64,000 nt of DNA from positions 532,272 through 596,271 of the forward strand of contig NW_006763147.1 of the NCBI RefSeq assembly GCF_000264905.1, given 5' to 3'. Position 1 is the first letter of the stretch. Each line of letters starts with the position of its first letter. Positions 1-16,915 of this stretch are shown here, piece after piece. The stretch is from Stereum hirsutum FP-91666 SS1 (taxonomy: Eukaryota > Basidiomycota > Agaricomycetes > Russulales > Stereaceae). Made by a program: the position numbers and the translations under genes. The notes under the pieces were generated by a model, which was given only the letters and a program-made list of their open reading frames with translations, made no database searches and had not been told where the DNA came from.

Positions 1-569
1 TCCATTTTCCCAGCTACCTGCCAGACCAGTACTTAGATACAGCAGACACAGGTCTCATAAAGTCCTGAACCCCAAGCTTCCACAGCGGCAAGCACTAGAA
101 CACCACAGCACATATATATCCAAGCAAAGATGACGAGGTGACCTATGGGTGACAGGCCGAAGCTAAGTCCTGAAGTACAAGATCAGGAGGGACACGCTAG
201 TAGATAGTCCAAAGTCTCGAGATTGCAACGCTAAAAGAATGAATTCCACGCTGAGAACGTGTCCCGCTAGGTATCAACCAGTTCTTCGAAGTACATATAC
301 ACGCACAAATAAACGAGAACTTGAACGCACCACACACATAGATATTGACCTGTGCAGTACCTGCCGTGCCATGCAACTTGTGAGTAACCATCGTCTCGAA
401 CCCGTTGCGAATGACATCGCTGACCTTTCTTGAACTTCTACCTCGCATCGCGAGGTCATCTACCTCAGGCTCGAGCCCTACGCGTCAAACCTCCAGGTCC
501 TATCCACCCAAATGTAAAGCAACCATGCGTGAGTGAGCTACTAGGAAGGGTAAGACAGTGAAAGCACCG

Positions 570-2095
570 TGCGCACCATACTCGCCCGTACCAGCGACCG
601 AAAGTCCGAACTCAAGCCCGTGATAAATAACTCTCCACTGACCCAGATTTCAAGGATTGGGACTGCCGCGGCATCCAACCATAACATCTTCTATGTAGTC
701 CTGAATATCTTTGGGTCAATGCATGACAGAATCAAATATCAATCACTAATCAACACCGCGACGAAGTGAGGAGCAAAAAGAATGGAAGGAAAGAGACTCA
801 CGGTAGCAGCTACAGCTCAATGGCATGAAAGCCACCATCTGAGTCGTGATCGTGACCTTCAGTAGCATGCGCGAGTGAGCTACTTACTACGACAGAGAAG
901 CTGAAAGCAACGCGCGTACCATGTTACAGATGCTCCCATGGCGCTGAATAGAACTCCATTTACCGCTTGGGGAGAAGGCGATCAACAGGCTAGAGTATGA
1001 GGTTAGACATACGTTCGTCCCATCGGTCCCTGTGAGTAGTTCGAAGTCCGAGATCATCAGTCCCACAAATGACGTGGTATCGAACTGGAGAGAACGGCTG
1101 ACTTTGGCGGGCATGAAGCTAAGTAGGTCGACCTTGGGTGAGAATCGGACGTACTACTGTTGATGTCATTACAGACCAGAGCGTACGCATGAACGTCTTC
1201 AACAGTCGGCTTGTATCTGTCGGTACCTCCGAGTCGGGTGTGCTAGAATACCACCGCACCTCAGCTGAAGGAAGGGCATTATGCGGCCCAAGTCCAAACC
1301 CAAGGATCAGGGAGTGCCGCGGCATCCCATCGTAGCATGTTCAATTTACTGGTGCCGGATATCTCGAGGCCCACTAGCTCTGCGCATTAAAAAAGTCAGA
1401 TGTCAATCATCGATCAACACAAAGACAAGGAATGGAATGAAGAAACTTATGTGAGTAGCTGCAGCTTAATGGCATGTCATGATGGAAGCCGCCATCCGAG
1501 CCGTGTTCATGAGCGTTCCCGGTCCTAAAAGTCCATACCCAAGCCCGTGATAACTCTCCACAAGCTCCAAGGACTAAGGACGGCCGCGGCACCCTATCGC
1601 GATATCTTCTACTTAGCCCTGAATGTCTCGAGCCTGATGACCTCCAGACAAGACGGAATGAGATGTCGTTCGCCAATCGACACGAAGACAAAGAATATGG
1701 AAGGAAAAGACTCGCATACAATAGCAGTGCATCCAAATGCCAGTGGAAGTCTTTGAGTGCAAACTCGAAGACCGACATGCACATCCACATAAGCACCTGA
1801 AGGAGGGCAATATATCCATACCAGCGACCCAAAATCCACGCCCAAACTCGTGATGTGTAACTCACCACTGACACAGGCTCCAACTTGAGCAACTAGAGAT
1901 GGCCGCGGCGTCCCATCGTATCATCTTCTGCTTACTAGTCCTGAAGATCTCTAGGTCCATGCATGACAGAATCAGATGTCAATCGCCACGAAGTGAGGAG
2001 CAAAAAGAATTGAAGGAAGAGACTCACATCACTGAGTAGCTGAAGCTCGATGGCATGCCATAATGGAAGCCTCCATCGTGATCACCTTCCCTAGC
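570..2095 (-). repeat. Degenerate tandem repeat units (about four) with intron-like borders
   Basis: Four related segments lie head to tail at roughly 589-867, 1288-1520, 1525-1722 and 1822-2090. Each shares the order: a 'gcccgtgataa'-like block, a 'gccgcggc' core, a 'catcttctacttag'-like block, a 'cgacgaagtgaggagcaaaaag'-type block (often decayed), and a 'ggcatgcc..aatggaagcc' block. Read on the minus strand, the 'gactcac' after the purine-rich block becomes GTGAGTC, a good 5' splice site. The units therefore look like copies of an exon-intron-exon piece rather than simple-sequence DNA. In-frame stops and indels differ between copies, and no open frame is shared. I infer a decayed local duplication of an unrecognised gene. 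I do not recognise the parent family. Confidence 0.55.
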
Positions 2096-2159
2096 TCGAG
2101 CATTCTGCAACTTGCTTGTGATGAACGTGAACGGGCACTGGCACCGTGACAGCATATTT

Positions 2160-5100
2160 AAACATCGAGTCATCTCCCCCAAGTACGTTCAACCTTCCCA
2201 CCTCACCCGGTGATCTCCAGAATTGAGTAATTTCTTACCCAACCCCACTTGCCCCATGAGTCAGTGTACACTGTGCGGGGAGCAGACTGCTGATTTGTAG
2301 TACAAATCGCCTCGACCAACGACCCCGTGCCACGCAAACGAAGGTCTTCTAGCCTTCTAGTCCGCTCGGCGTTTATCGAGCTCGTCAGGTCAGCTGTCCG
2401 ATCCGAGGACGGGCTCTTCAATGAATCATGCCAAGCCTGGCGATCTATAATCACAGTTCACCGTTACTGTAGAAGGATCAAGGATCATCAGACTGACAAG
2501 GACACGGACACGGACATGGACATCGAAACTTACACTATTACAGTAAAGAAAAAAAAAGCGTGTCTTAGACTGACTCGACTTGTAGCTTACTCTGGAGGAT
2601 GTGACGATCGCCCCTTTCGGCCGTCCAGACCACAGGTGACAGAAACTCCAGCACTCCAAAGCCCCACCGAAGTTCTGGTTCCCAAGCTTCCCAAGCACCT
2701 CTCCAATCCTCGAAGAATACTTAGGAACTTCAACCCACCCACTACTGTATCACAACCTCGAGGCAGAGTGCAGTGCGGGGTAATACAAATATCACCACCA
2801 CGACCCGCCCAGAGAGAAAATTAAAGCGCGCCGGCGGCGGGACTACTTAGTCACCAACCAATCTGGCAGTTTCAGACGGGTCGATGCGGGATGGATTATG
2901 TTACTTATGACGCGCGGAGGGAAGGAATTCGAAGCGAAACATCCGGCGGTCGGAGGGACAAGACTCAAGAGCAACGCTTGGAATCGTAGAAAGAAAGAAA
3001 AATTTGAAAGCAATTTTCCTCTTGGTGAGACACAAGTGCTGAGTACAGTACTGAGTGCACGGAGCACTCCACAAACTCAGAACCAGAAGGAAAAAAAAAA
3101 AATTGCGGTGCTGACTTCAGACTGACTGGCCAAACCTATTGTGGCGTTCGAAGCGCACGTCGGCCGCATCGGTCAACGGTCGACCATCCGCGCAAAATGT
3201 TCATCGAGTCAGCTCAGCTCGAGCTCGAGAAAAAAAATATACACTTCGGGCAACTGCTCATCCGGTAACTTTACTACCCACGAACACGAAAGCACAGGTA
3301 AAAGGAGATGTGGCGTGATGGCAAACAGTTCTCTTCAAACTTTCGGGAGACTCTGCGAGGCGGTGTGGCGAATGGAGAAACACTCCAGAAACAGAAACGT
3401 GCGGGGGAAACGGAGGCCAAACGTTCCTGGTCCGAGGTCGGGGGAACGCGGGGGATATCGGGGTCGGGAGTCGGGGCAAGAGTCGGGGGTGGGTCGGTCG
3501 GGGAGTCGGGGGTGGCTGCGCCGGGGCGTCTGCGGTCGGTGGAGTTCGAGGTCTGTAAGTTTTTCGTCGTCGTCGTCGTCGTGCATGGACGGGACCATAG
3601 ACCAGATAACAGACGGGGAAGGCACGCTCAGGCTGGGGGTTGGGGATGTGGGTGTCAGCGCTCAGGGGAACCGGGTGAGAGATAGCGCTCGGCGTCGCCC
3701 GAAAATGGGTGGATGCAAACAAGCCGCAGGCAGGGAGGCACTGAGGGAAGGATGACAGGGATGGAGGCAGATGGAGATTCTAATCTAGCAAAGGGAAGGC
3801 GGTTTATCCGTCGCGCGTCGCCGCTACATTTGGGATCCACACTCTCGACCGATTTGTTTGTTCTTTTTTTTTCGTCGTCACTCTGCGCTCGAGCCAAGGC
3901 CTGGTTTGTTTGTCTTCGACTTCGACTTCCTCGACTGCGACTATCCTTCGAACGAACGTTTCGCTGTGCCATCCTACCGACCCTTACCTCTACACAACCA
4001 CCAACAGCCGCTGACCCGCCTCCGAGGATCGCGTACGAAAGGAACGTTACCGTAGGCGACGAAGAAGGCTAATCACCGAAGCTTTTCCGGAGGCCTTTAT
4101 TTCAGACATAAATCGAAGAGACTCAGAGGAAAGGAGAGACGAGTTACTGGTGTTCCGGATCAGGATCAAAACCGAGCACACAACAATCACATCAGGCCAT
4201 CTCTTTCTGAGACAGCCGCCGTCGAGATTCGAGCGCGGGCGATATCCCATCTCTTCCCCACCGCAATCATCACTTGACCCCGACTCGATTCCACAAGCAC
4301 CAAGTTCGAACGAACGAGCCACAGCCGACACCGACACTTTCCTTTTCGCCCAAATTTGAGGTCATCTGAGCAGGCAGCTGGGCCTGGACGGTACACGCCT
4401 AAGTTTACTCCATTCGAGAGTGCGTAGCATCTTCGGATCTCTCTGTCTTCTTCCCCTGCACACAGCATACTTCGTTTCGTCCGCGTCAGTCAGAGCTGCT
4501 GGCATCGACACTTGATCCCTTCCATTCATTTCCCCATCTATCTTCCCCTCATAGCATCAACCAAACGTTGCTCCCCGTCTTGCTCGATCTTCCTCACCCT
4601 CATCTCCATTCGCTCCGCAAATACCCTTCCCACTCATATACTTATCACACCAAACTGACGCTCTGTTTCTGTTTCTGTTTGCTGCTCCCCTTTCCCCACA
4701 GACGGACCTCGAACGCCAACCCCGCATTCACAAACGTTAAACCCCTCGACCGACCAATTCACTTATTGACTCTCCACTTCATCCGAGCCATCCGAGCCAT
4801 CCGAGCCAGGTTTCCCCATATCAGCAGACCAAGGCGTCCCCACCCAGCCACGCCAACACCGAATCACAAGCCACCCACGCACGCAGCCGGCCCGCTTCGC
4901 GCCGCACCGCAAGTCCGCGTTCGACGACAGCACGCTTGAATCGCACGCATCGTAGATTTACAGGTACGCCTCTGAGTTCCCTTTGTCGCCTTTGTTTTTC
5001 CTTTTTTGTCATCTGTTATTCGGAATGCATTGCTCATGCTTGGTCTGCTTTTGCCTTTCTCTCTATGTTTTTTCTGTTTTCGTTGGTTCGATGGTCTGGC

Positions 5101-5675
5101 TGTCGTTTTTTCACGTGTCATCTGCGTCTCGACGTCTTCTCTCCTGTCTCGGCATGCACTTGCGCTCTACCGCCCTTCGTCATACGTACCTCGCACATCG
5201 AACCCAACCCACGAACGTATTCGAACCTCTTCAATGTCATCGCTACGCACACACATCACGCCACGCCAACGCCACCCGCGACGTCCTTCCAAATGCGATT
5301 GTCCGCTCCTCGGGCTTATATGAATACGTAGACGCCCCTTCCACCACTCCGGCCACGCACGCACGGACACAGCAATCGACCCCTTACATCGCACATCAGG
5401 CAACACAGCACGTCAGGCAGCGCTCGACCCCAACCCCTCACGACCTGACCCCGCATTGACCTCCACCTCCACCTCCGCACCTTCATCCCCCGCGTTATAG
5501 TCGGGTTTTTCACTTCCCCATCCCCATCCCCACATTTCGTTGTTGACCTCGCCACTTCCCACCTCATTCAAGCCGTAGTCCCTGCTCAAGGCTTGCACTC
5601 CGGAGATCATCACACCTCACCGAACACAACTCATCACACATCCACCGAACACAACTCGAAGACAAGGAGACAGAG
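2160..5675. other. Long upstream/intergenic region of the CreA-like gene
   Basis: No open frame here has recognisable protein character. Pyrimidine-rich, CT-dominated sequence from about 4440 to the start codon at 5676 looks like promoter and 5' leader. A GTACGC donor-like site at 4962 suggests a possible intron in the untranslated leader, unproven. The block around 3430-3530 is rich in runs of four or five G and is listed separately. Confidence 0.4.
3430..3530 (+). promoter_or_regulatory. G-run-rich block upstream of the CreA-like gene
   Basis: Around ten runs of three to five guanines are packed into about 100 bases, separated by short spacers such as 'tcg', 'agtc' and 'aacgc'. Matches to the SYGGRG core known for CreA/Mig1 binding occur here ('gcgggg', 'ccgggg'). 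The arrangement could form G-quadruplexes and could also serve autoregulation. Both are inference from composition only. Confidence 0.3.
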
Positions 5676-10495
<4,820 letters not shown>

Positions 10496-11748
10496 ACGGA
10501 ACGAAGAAGTGAATGGCCCGTGTAAAAAAAATATGGTGGTGTTGCGATACTCGAGCTCGCCTTAATCTTTCCCCATCTTCCTCCTCCTTATCCAATTATC
10601 TCTCCGCTCTCTCCAGTGCAAGGTCCAAGTCCAATATTGAATATTCTATTTATGATACCATTCACGACAAATATAGACAACATCTTTCTCCTGCGTTTCT
10701 TTCTTCTTTCTCTTTCCTCTTTCTCGTGTCTCTGTTCTCTGCTTTGCTCTTTTCAGTAACGACATAGATTTTTCTCCATCCTCTCATCCCCCACTCTGTC
10801 TTCAATGTTCAATCAACATCCCATCTCACCACCTCACGTCCATTCTACATTCTTAGACTGTCCCAGTGTTTCAGTGTTTCAATGTGCCCTTGTTCTGCTG
10901 TCAACGTTTGTAGAAAGAAAGACTCGGTCCCCCTTTTTTTCCCGTTCGTGTCTTGCTTATGTGCCCAGGACACTTCCCCCCTTTTTTTTGACAGTTTTCT
11001 CCTTGTTCCTTGTTCATGCAACAGTGTCCGCGGCTTGTGCTTTTTTCGTTTCTCTGGCTGAGATTTTTACTACCTCACCTCTGCGTACAATCTAATGCTC
11101 CTCTCTCTCTGGCTTTGTTTGGACCGGTGTGCAGCCTCCTACATCCCACAGCCTCAGCCTAGACACTTACACGCCCGCCGTTGGGAGCTTCGGAACGCTT
11201 CATACACTGTACATAGAGTTCTGGAGCTCTATGCCGACATACTTTGCCCTGGTTCATACTTTCACTGTGTCTTAGTTTCGTTTCCTTTCGGGTTGATTTT
11301 TTTTTGTTCTTTGCTTGCTTGCTTGTTTGCATGCGTATAAACATATACACACGTCCATGTTTTTGTATATGGTGCTTTTGGCGAATTTTTAGCCACTCAG
11401 TGAAGTGGAAACCTGGTTCGAGCTGTACGATCGTGGATAAACGGTGCTAAGGCCTGTGTGGCCCAGTAAACGCCACACTCGTGGTCGGAGATAACCGATG
11501 GTATTCAAGCTCAGCCGGTTGGTTGATCGGTGTTACTGACGCGCATGGACCTTTGCAAGACCTTTGTACTTCTCTCCTTTGACTCTCAGCACCCCAGGAA
11601 GGCCTGCCTGCTCTCTGCCATATTGAAGGAATATATCCCCCGGCGCTTGTCGGACTCTAGGTATCTTCGTCAGGACTACCTACAAAGAGAGTAGCCCCAG
11701 CACTCAGGTCAGCCAGTGTTTAACGCCACCGTGACACGACACGCTTCA
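10496..11748. other. 3' flank of the CreA-like gene and spacer
   Basis: T-rich and CT-rich sequence with several poly-T runs follows the stop codon, consistent with a long 3' untranslated region and then a spacer. The open frames present (for example 10805-11095) are hydrophobic simple-composition reads of T-rich DNA. I see no gene. Confidence 0.4.
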
Positions 11749-13920
11749 ATGTCTTTAGAGCCTATCCCCAGCTTCAAGACCAGGTCAGCCCTTTCTACCT
11801 ATTTCATATCCATGCTCTGGCGACTTACCTTGTATTTTATCCATAGAGAAGCATTTTGGAATGCTCGGACGCCAGAAATGTTACTGGAGGCAGGGAGCGA
11901 CTCTCGACGTGTGCTCGAAGCTTGCGATGAAGAAATCGCTCTCGTGAAGGACTTTGTCTTGGGCCATTTTCGAAAGCATGAACTCAGGTACCCACTCCTG
12001 CGTTGATGGTATTCTTCCTTGAGTTTTGACACTTTCTTGCAGTTATCCCAGGGAAATGTATTGGAAACCGCTCGGTCTCTCTATGGTCCCGAAACAGTTC
12101 TACGGTCCTGAGACCGCCATCGCAGAGATCTTCATTCGAGACCTCTGTGAATATCGCAACGCGTCTCTTCCGGTCTCGTCTATTCCCTCTGAGCTCTTGT
12201 CTTGCATTTTCGGACATCTTCTTCCTGTCATCGGTCCGCGCCACTATCGTTCCACAGACGATGACATGTCAGAGCGCCACGACAAAACTAGGAATCAGAT
12301 CGCCGACGCCACGCGAGATCTCATCTCTGCGACCCACGTCTGCCGTCGATGGCGTAACGTAGCATTGGCGAACCCAACTCTCTGGACGTTCTTGTGGCTG
12401 GATAATCGCTCATGGCTAAAGAGAATGGTTGAGCGCTCCAAGAATGCCCCTCTTATCATCATGCAGACACTGGATAGGTATCTCTCGCATGATTATATCC
12501 GCGATCTTTTACCATGCTTGTTCCGTAGACTGCAACCTCGCCGCCTCAGTTTACAGCTAGATCTGGGATTTCGCGCTCTCGACAACCTCATTTCGATTCC
12601 TACTATGCTGCTCCGACCAGCTCCGTCGCTAGAGATCCTAGAGATCGACGCTATGCATGGCGGTGTGCTCTCTGGAGATACTTGTTGCGCTTTCCGGAGC
12701 ATTTTCTTGGGGGCCATGCACCGTCGTTACGGGAGTTATCAATCACAAATATATTCCTTCATACAAAGCTATGGGGCCTGCCCATCCTTGATAACCTGAC
12801 CAGGCTGAGTCTGACCCTGACCCTCGATCAACTCCCGAACGATGACCTACGAAAGCCTGTCCCCTTTCTTAGTGTCCTCCATGCTCTCAAGAAGATGGAT
12901 CAATTAAGGATCCTCGCCCTGACTATGTGGCCATCTCCTTGGCATGCACCCGAACCGTCCTTTTTTCTTTCAAACACTGAACATCATTTGGTGGATGTCG
13001 TCACTCTTCCCCATCTTTCATATCTTACTTTAGAAGGCCATCTCAAGGACGTTACGGCTTTGACGCGTCATCTCTGTCTTCCTCCAACAGCTTCTATTGC
13101 CTATGTTATTGGCTTGCACGGCGACACCCTCGACGATACCTTACTCTCTAGGCTTTCTGCTCTTATCCTTCCTACGACCGATGGCCCTCCCGTTGAGACG
13201 GTTGACATAGCCTTCGCTCGCAATACCGAACCCACCCCAGTGCACGAGATGAGCTTCACCATGCAGCTTTGGCACAATCAAGACGATGGGACCGTAACCA
13301 TGGACGAATCGGGAAGAAGCAAACCTTCTTTCTCTGCCACCTTCATCATTACAGCACCACGACAACGCCCGGAAGACGCACCTGCTCCTTCTGTTGTCGA
13401 AAGTGTAACGGACGATCTTGTCTACGTGCTCGACACGGTTCTATCCCTTCTTCCTCTAGATTCAGTTGAAGAGCTTCGTTGCACTGCGATACCCAACATG
13501 TCTCAAGAAGCTGGAGCTGTTCTTTCGCTCAATATGTGCGCTTGTGCAACCATCTTGCCACACTTCTCGACATCAGTGGTGACTCTCGTCCTAGAAAATG
13601 GTGTTCATGGTTTCAATGGTCTTTTCGACGCCCTTGCATCGGACCGGACTCTTCTCCGACGTTTGATTACGATTCAGCTCGTCGAGTGGGAGTTCGCCGT
13701 TCTGCTTCATTCCTACACAGATCGCCAGAGGCATGCTTGGGGAGTGTTGAGCCTGTTCCAGGCCAACAAGCTGGCGGACGTACTCCGCGATGTGGCTTCG
13801 GATAGGGGTGTGAAACTCTTGGAGCTTTGCAAGTGCAATATTACCGAGTTCATTGGAGAAGAGTTCGAAGGTATCGCGGACAAGCTGGTTCTTACCGAAT
13901 GTTTTGCGAACTTCGATTGA
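11749..13920 (+). CDS. F-box protein with C-terminal repeat region, frame broken near 12681
   Basis: A likely substrate-recruiting subunit of an SCF-type ubiquitin ligase, from a family much expanded in Agaricomycetes. The start at 11749 begins a 35 nt exon. Introns at 11784-11846 and 11988-12042 join in frame. The F-box follows ('SIPSELLSCIFGHLLP', then 'ATHVCRRWRNVALANPTLWT'), with leucine-rich repeat-like sequence to the stop. Between about 12665 and 12700 the frame changes by one base. Reading 'DT|LLRFPEHFLGGHAPSLREL' needs one extra base at about 12681. The only in-frame splice I find is a 35 nt intron (12665-12699), shorter than any other here. So either a real single-base deletion (pseudogene), a sequence error, or a very short intron. 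The C-terminal frame then stays open for more than 400 codons, which argues against old decay. Confidence 0.7.
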
Positions 13921-16915
13921 TTATATATGCTTATCCTTCTCTCTATAGCCTCATTCAAATCCTTTGTTCGATTTGTGCAGGTACATTCTCTTAGATCGCT
14001 TTATACTATCTCAATATGTTACCTGATCCAACCCAAGTTAGCTGTATGATAATGGTAAGTGATATGCCTACATAGCTTTGCGTGTATGTACGTCATCCTC
14101 AAGCTAGTTTATTGAATCAGTTTCTCGAGGGTTGAGAATAGCCAGAATAGCTCACAGCGTCGTGCAAAGTAGGATATTTCGTTCGATGCCGGCTACTGAT
14201 ACCACTAGCTGAATCAGCATTTTACCAGCATTGGAACTTCTGTCAATTTCTCTGGCCTCGAAATGCTACGGATTCTAGGACTCGATTGAGCGATGATTGC
14301 TTCTAGGTGGCCCAAGAGAGGATCGGGAAGTATAGACACCAAGGGCACGCCTTCGTCTAGAATGTGTATTATAACTCGTAGGGACCTTAGGTGGAGAGCT
14401 TGCGACGCGAGGTGAAATGACTGGACATCGAGGAAAAATAGCTGGACGCTTGACCGGAGCTCACGATGCACCGTCTTCTTCAGGGTCAGTCTCACCCCAA
14501 GATTCACTCAAAGCTTTAACTGACGTGCCACGAGACTCCCACACAGATAGAAGGCAGGGTACGCATACCTATCTTCAACGTTTCAACACCCGGATCCAGC
14601 GCTCGAAGTTTCAAAGGAGTGGCTGTCGTTTTACCAATGTCAATGTTCACGAATCCCCAACTATAAATTACATGGCAACAAATGAACGCACATCACCTTA
14701 CGGAAAAGTTGGCCACGGTACTAGTGTACGACGCGACTGCACGTCGAACGCGTGAAGGATTATGTCCTTCCTGCACAGGGTACAACCGCTTTTATGCTCC
14801 ATTGGGTGTCTCTTCGGAGTTCACTATTTCCGGTCAAACGTCCAAATTCAAACTCCACCGGTGAATGTTGTGTCCGTCAGCTGCTAACCTTGCTTGATGG
14901 GATGATCCCAGCAGCGCTACAAAACTGGTGAACGCTGTCGCCGCAAGCTGTCAACCTTATCTGATGTTACCTTGCTTGAAAGGTCCTTCCAACCCCCGTA
15001 ATTGCTCAGAATCGTCCCGGAAATAAACATGGTCAAACATCGGACTTATTTTGTGGCGGCAGTTAGTTTGTGGCGCGCGTTCGTCTCTTCTCTCATTGCT
15101 CTCAAAACCTTGCTTTCTTCCTTACTGCAGGCCTTCTGCTTGGCCCTAGGATAAGCAAAGCATTTCATCCGCTGAGAATGGGCCCGGACGGTGCTGATGC
15201 ATGGTGTGTTGTGTACTATGTGCAGATCGAGCCCGCACTGATATAGCGTCCATAGCACCTTGATCCTGGCTGTTGTCTCTTCACCCTTCACTTTTGATCT
15301 TGGAATATCTGGTACCCATTTCAGAGTATTTCAGTTTGTGCTATCGCGAGCTACTGAAGACGTGATTGTGAGCGAACACTTTGGGTCGAAAGCGGCCATT
15401 CCGAGCAACGCTTTGCCAACGGAGTACGAGATCTGCCGGGATGCGCACGAAAACTAACCTGGTAAGCATCTACTTTGCCCTGAGAGATGGTACTTATCTA
15501 CTCAAGGATGTTCTGACCCTGCCCGTTGTAACTTACCAGATGACAGACATCATAGCATCTAACGACAACCACCGGAGCTGCGCCCGCGGACTCATTTATG
15601 CTGTCTCAGTCTAGTGCGGGCTCCCTTCGATATTAAGTATTGTCTGACACAGTATCAACAACGCCATCCAGCAACGCGACGGCGGAATGAAGGTAGCGGC
15701 TGTAATTGTTGTTGGTTGCTAATTAGAATGTCTCCCGCGCGAGGGCAGCGGCACAGCGGAATGGCCGGGTGCTTGTGAGAGTACTTAGCTATTCGAAGAT
15801 CTAAACTCGAGAATGCTCTTCAACGGGATGAAATACGATATATTTTGAAGAGCATTCGAACGAAGACAACGCAAACGGCGGGAGCCTAACATCATTTGAC
15901 AAGCAAGGTGGCTGTTGCCGAAGGCAGCGCTCCCCGAGTAATTCCATCTGCGCTAATAAATGGACACAACAAGTGTAACCAGGTGGCCTGCGTCAAGAGT
16001 GTGTATTGCCGGGTGTGAAGAACCTAGCAAGCAAGGTAATCAGTCGAACTATGAGGGATGAGTTCATAAGGCGCCGTGTCAGAGTGGGAGAGCTCGGTAT
16101 CAGTACCTTAGACGGCGCCTCGCGGAGTTATCTAATGGATCTTCGCGGGCATACTGGTGAGTCAGGACTAAGTTGAACCTTTCGTTTGCACGATCTGAAT
16201 TTTTTTCTTACTTCAAAGTCAAATCCACCTCGCAAGATACCAGGAAGAACACCACGAGGCCATATTTTGGAGCGATATAAATTCAAGCATCCTTCATTCG
16301 GAAACCGACTTCTGGCGGAGGCTCCAAAGGTGAGCCGCTACAAATATGTCTTACTGCTTGGGTGTACTGTCTAACTAGTACTTACTATGTTTTTTTCTTC
16401 TTTCTATTGCTCGGCAAGACGCGAGTTGGCAACTTAAGAGTCGTCAACTTGGCCGGCGCTCGTATGTTACAGGTCCCTCTCCAGCGGCCAGTTTCTCTAA
16501 TGCATCGTGTGAACGAACCTCTACCGAATTGTACTATCGCCACTGCGTTTCCTCCGATTTTGATAGTGCAGATACCATGTAAGCAGTACCCCCGCTGGTA
16601 AGTATCTGCTGTCTAACTTGAAACCCGCCGGTGTTTTCAACTCAGCTTCGCAATCGAAGCACCAAGTTGACATCCACTTCAGTTTGTATATATGCAGATC
16701 ATTGGTTACCAATTGCAACTTTCTAGCAGCCGCCAAGGCACAGTTCCGACTGGGACTGAGTGCTACACGCAGCATGATCCTACTAAGCCGAAATATCTTA
16801 GCAGTTTCAGGCCACAGGTCTAACGAATGCTGAAGCCTGAGCGCCAAAAAGGGGATTGTATATATACTATGGTCTTCTCGCCGACAAGTTGACTGCAGTT
16901 GGCCTCCCTTCGAAG
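13921..16915. other. Gene-poor spacer with small inverted repeat
   Basis: About 3 kb without a frame of coding character. A perfect 13 nt inverted repeat ('gaatgctcttcaa' at 15811-15823, complement at 15845-15857) is the only clear structure. The 'caagcaaggt/accttgcttg' motif recurs several times in both orientations (about 14888, 14970, 15900, 16026), suggesting a dispersed short repeat. The last part is promoter for the terpene synthase. Confidence 0.35.

Noticed and set aside
2327..2824. 165-codon plus-strand frame as a gene
   Set aside because: No family features, no supporting splice or start context, and it lies in the upstream spacer.
11395..11500. tRNA-like 'ggttcga' at 11411
   Set aside because: No matching acceptor stem, D-arm or anticodon arm around it.
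15811..15857. Inverted repeat as a transposon end or terminator
   Set aside because: Only 13 nt arms, no flanking duplication or transposase; fungal terminators are not of this type.
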